Source of the DNA: Serinus canaria | Taxonomy: Eukaryota > Chordata > Aves > Passeriformes > Fringillidae | Assembly: GCF_022539315.1 (NCBI RefSeq) | Contig: NC_066333.1 | Coordinates: 11,809,001 to 11,873,000, forward strand | Direction: 5' to 3' | DNA length: 64,000 nt | Part shown: positions 60,901-64,000 of the stretch, piece after piece | Layout: each line of letters opens with the position of its first letter | Position numbering within the stretch: position 1 is the stretch's first letter | Translations under genes and position numbers: made by a program | The notes under the pieces: model-generated | Told to the model about the DNA's origin: nothing | The model's input: the letters and a program-made list of their open reading frames with translations, nothing else | Databases searched by the model: none

Positions 60901-62794
60901 CATCAAACAGAGTTGCATCACCCAAGGTTCTTACCACTGATATTAAAGGAAGTTGTGATGACTCGCTCAGACAGGGATTTCAACACTGTCAGTGTCTCAG
61001 ACTAGGTGAGACAAGTCCTGCCCACAGCTATGTGGGTATTGCCTTAATGAATCACAACCACAGAGAATTCTCCAGTATTTTTAGAGATGGTAGAAATTTG
61101 ATGGTTTTGGTTTCCTGGCAATACTTGAACGGGAAATGAATGAGATTAAATTCTGTGGTATTTTGAATTTTTTTTTTTTAATTTTCACTGGCATGAAATT
61201 TTTTAAGCTTTCATTTCTTTGGAGAATGTAATTTTGATGTTCTACTTTGAGTTTTTTGAAAAGTACATTTTAAACCAACATTTAAAACCTTTGAAACAAA
61301 AACTGATCTCAAACAGAAAGGGGGACTGTTTCCTGTAGAGATTTGTAATGATCCTTTTTAAACTCTGAAGTTTTATTCAAGATGAAACAGTCATTAAAAA
61401 TTAATGTGTCATTCCTGCTGGATTCTTCCTCTTCACAGAAAAGAGGCTGGACATGAAAAAATTTTCCACTTTGAATATCTTGTTTCTGGATAGGATTGTG
61501 TGTGAGAAAGGTGGAAGTAATCAGTGTCTGGGACAGATGTTCCTTACAGATGTTGATCCTGACTAATGTTTGTGTTATCCATAGAACTGGTTCTCTGTTA
61601 CACTGCACAGGCTCTTAACCCCTTGACTCCATGAGTCAGAGTATGCCACAAGTTAATTATAGAATATGTCAGAGTGTTAATACAACTCCTGGATTTGGAT
61701 TTTTGATTCTTATCTTCCCTTCTTCCTGAGGCTCAGAACTATCAATAAAATCAGACCGAGAGTTAGGTAGGTTTCTGACACTCTGTGTCCCAAAATGTCA
61801 TTTGTGCTCAGGCCCAAAGACTTGTTACTTCTCTCTTTTCTCTGCTTCAAACATCTACCAGAGGAGGCAGTGAGCCAAATATTTGTAACCAATTTTTATT
61901 TAACTGGCATTCTTTGGAAAAACAAAAGTTAACTCTGTTGAGATTGCCCATTAATTAAAATGAATATCAGTTAATTACAATCGATCAAGTTGCAGTATGA
62001 AAGTGCTCCCACTGCTCTACTGCTCCAGCAGAGCCCAAATCTTGCCCCTTGTGTTGCTTCCTTTGGCCAGGATGCACCCAAACAATTTCATCCAGCTCCT
62101 GAAGAATTTTACAGCTGTCATGTCTCTTCTTCTCCTTCAGTAAATAGCCAACCAAAGGGACATAAAACTCCTAGCCCAACATTAAACATGTAGAACGCCT
62201 TCCTTATAGGTCTGGACAAGTGGGACAACTTGTAAATTAAAGAAAGACTACACCAGCTGGCTGATGGCCAGAATTGGTCCCTGGGGAGGACTTTAGGAGT
62301 GGTAACTAACCATAAGTACCCACAGCCTGGCAGTGTTTAATGGAATGTTGGCAGACACGCTGTATAGTACTAGTAAATTAGTAATGAGAATTAATTAATA
62401 ATAGTTTGCATTCATGTGGCACATTCCTTGCTGCAATTTACTTCTCATCTGGCTAAACAGGGACATGAGGAACTGTTTATCTTCTGGTGATCTACCTTTG
62501 TTTAAACTGCTTTTGCATCTTCCATCTCACCCTCTCTACATTCCATCAAGATTTCCTCAGGCACCTGAATTATGGTTCTCTCATGGGCTCCTCTTGTGTT
62601 CTCTGCCAGTGTCCACAACCTTCTGGAGGTGCCATCCGACTGCAGGGCTCCAGGTGAGGCCTTTCCAATAATCACTAGATCTGAGGGATTGCCTCCCATG
62701 TCCCAGAAATTATTCCACTTTTCAAAAATTCATGTTATGTTGTTGGTTCTGCTCAGCTGGTGCCCTCTGGGAATACCTGGATGCTTGTTTGCTC
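57909..62794. other. non-coding stretch, no gene recognised
   Basis: No gene, RNA or interspersed repeat is recognised. Frames at 58881-59207, 59688-60017 and 61309-61608 have no domains. The A/T stretch at 62370-62405 has several TAAT cores. Confidence 0.45.
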
Positions 62795-62970
62795 TTCCAT
62801 TGAGTCTTCTACCTGTGTTTGTGCCCACCTGTAGAACCTTTCACCTCTCCTTACTGAATGTTTGTTCATTCCACTTCACCAGTTTGTCAAAATCCTTTTA
62901 CATTCTGATGTCTTTGCAGCATTTTTGGTGTGTACTCATCACCAAAATCAATGATGAAAACATTGACTTA
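62795..62970 (-). mobile_element. CR1-like LINE ORF2 reverse-transcriptase fragment, antisense
   Basis: Reading the - strand from 62967 gives V-N-V-F-I-I-D-F-G-D, which matches the CR1 reverse-transcriptase stretch F-N-I-F-I-N-D-L-D-D. After a gap of some 25 residues (the catalytic FADD part is missing) and a one-base frame shift, 62897-62871 gives K-D-F-D-K-L-V-K-W, matching R-D-L-D-R-L-E-K-W. This continues with a decayed K-V-L-Q-V-G, matching C-K-V-L-H-L-G. Order and spacing agree with one LINE copy in antisense orientation. It is frameshifted, deleted and inactive. The 155-codon + strand frame across it (62572-63039) is the shadow of this relic. Confidence 0.65.
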
Positions 62971-64000
62971 GTGCCAGATGAACAATTGCACCACACTTAT
63001 TGTTCCACTGATCATCACTACCTACAGAAGATTTTATGACCAGTTATAAATTAATTTTATAGATCTTGACTATGTTTTCCTCATTTATTTTTGAGATACC
63101 ATGTGAAATATTGAAGTTATTAATATAAATAAATATGGAATTGGCACCTTTTTCCTTATCTGGAGCAGAGCTGGTCCATCAATAAGAGATGGGCCAACTC
63201 TAAAGTGAGCAGTAGGAATTCAGAGAAGGGAGGAAAATAGTTGGAGCTCCTTCTTTGATGCTGATAAATCCTTGGATGATATTAAATTTCACCCTCATCT
63301 TCTTTTTTCATTTAGATGCTTATAAAAGCATATTTGGTAGTTTATAGTACTATTTGTCTGGTGATTTAAGATGTTTGACCTCCTATTTTCTGGCTCTCCT
63401 CACCCTCTCACCCCCCATTTAATTTGGGATCGACCTTTTCCAAACATCTGTAACTTGATCTACTCTCCACAGAGGGCAATGTGTCCACGATCCCCAGGAA
63501 GAGCTCTCAGATTGCTTTTGCCAGTTCATAACACACCCTAATATAAAATAAATCAGACACAATGCATAGGAAATATTTGACTGATCTTGAACTTGCTGGA
63601 GCTGCAGAATCTCAACATTCAGTGCATTGTCCCAGCTCATCTCCTAATTGGTCTAATCCATCTCCAGATCTCCAACTTGTAATTTTGTTTGGCTGATGTT
63701 CTTTCAGGAAAAATATTTAGGATCCCTTTCTAAGTTTTAATAAAGCTTCATAAATAAAAAATCATGGCTGTTCCCCAGCCAAGACCAAGTCCCAGATATG
63801 TGTGTGAATTGAACCCTCTGCTGGTGAATGATCTTTAGCAAAAATTTTAGCTCATTGCAAATACAAAATAAATTTGCCTAAACATTCACAAAAGTAGCTA
63901 AAATTGCCGTATTTATTTAATGCTTGTGATTGGCTAAAAGGTGTACCTGGACCACTAAAATAATTGTAATTCACAATGATTTATTAAGATGCAAATACCC
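62971..64000. other. non-coding stretch, nothing recognised
   Basis: Traces just right of the LINE fragment (to about 63040) may belong to the same copy but cannot be read. The rest is A+T-rich, ending with an ATGCAAAT octamer at 63989-63996. No gene is recognised. Confidence 0.45.

Noticed and set aside
62572..63039. 155-codon + strand open frame
   Set aside because: It overlaps a LINE reverse-transcriptase relic on the other strand, and the + strand reading is its shadow.
1..64000. tRNA, snRNA, CRISPR array or endogenous retrovirus
   Set aside because: I found no tRNA cloverleaf, no snRNA-like sequence, no regularly spaced direct repeats, no paired LTRs and no retroviral pol motifs.

Overview
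The window looks like non-coding DNA from a bird, or less likely another sauropsid. It is A+T-rich, has no tRNA or rRNA gene, and is broken by stops in all six frames; the longest open frames (about 155-162 codons) look like chance. The main lineage clue is several decayed CR1 LINE pieces of avian type, including a terminal motif pattern and reverse-transcriptase remnants. Interspersed repeats are otherwise sparse, as in bird genomes. No annotated protein-coding gene can be defended. The best reading is a gene desert or the inside of a very large intron.

Layout. 1-6.8 kb: featureless apart from a poly-T run. 6.8-9.1 kb: two CR1 relics, one sense (6783-6960) and one antisense (8785-9125). The antisense copy joins the 3' end of the element directly to its reverse-transcriptase N-terminal part. 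9.1-24.6 kb: unique DNA with a possible old transposon relic (9640-9840), a homeodomain-core-rich A/T segment (14681-14795), a MIR-like SINE relic (16755-16815), a striking near-perfect 24-bp inverted repeat with a 4-nt loop (17589-17640), a G-quadruplex candidate and a second hairpin. 24.6-38.9 kb: a second MIR-like SINE relic, two TAAT/octamer-rich stretches that may be conserved non-coding elements, an 11-bp inverted repeat and a purine tract.

38.9-40.3 kb is the most gene-like part. It holds a 54-codon ORF that begins with a textbook signal peptide, an 11-bp minisatellite, and a G+C- and CpG-rich island built partly on a 17-bp tandem repeat and followed by a splice-donor-like site. 40.3-64 kb: simple repeats, a 21-bp minisatellite (45334-45403), a sense CR1 3' end (46965-47134), a possible coding or transposase-like relic (54521-54745), a 41-nt poly-T run (57858-57898), and an antisense CR1 reverse-transcriptase fragment (62795-62970).

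No new multi-gene system is visible. The observations most worth checking are the 17.6-kb hairpin, the 39.0-kb small secreted-peptide ORF, and the CpG-rich 17-bp repeat block.
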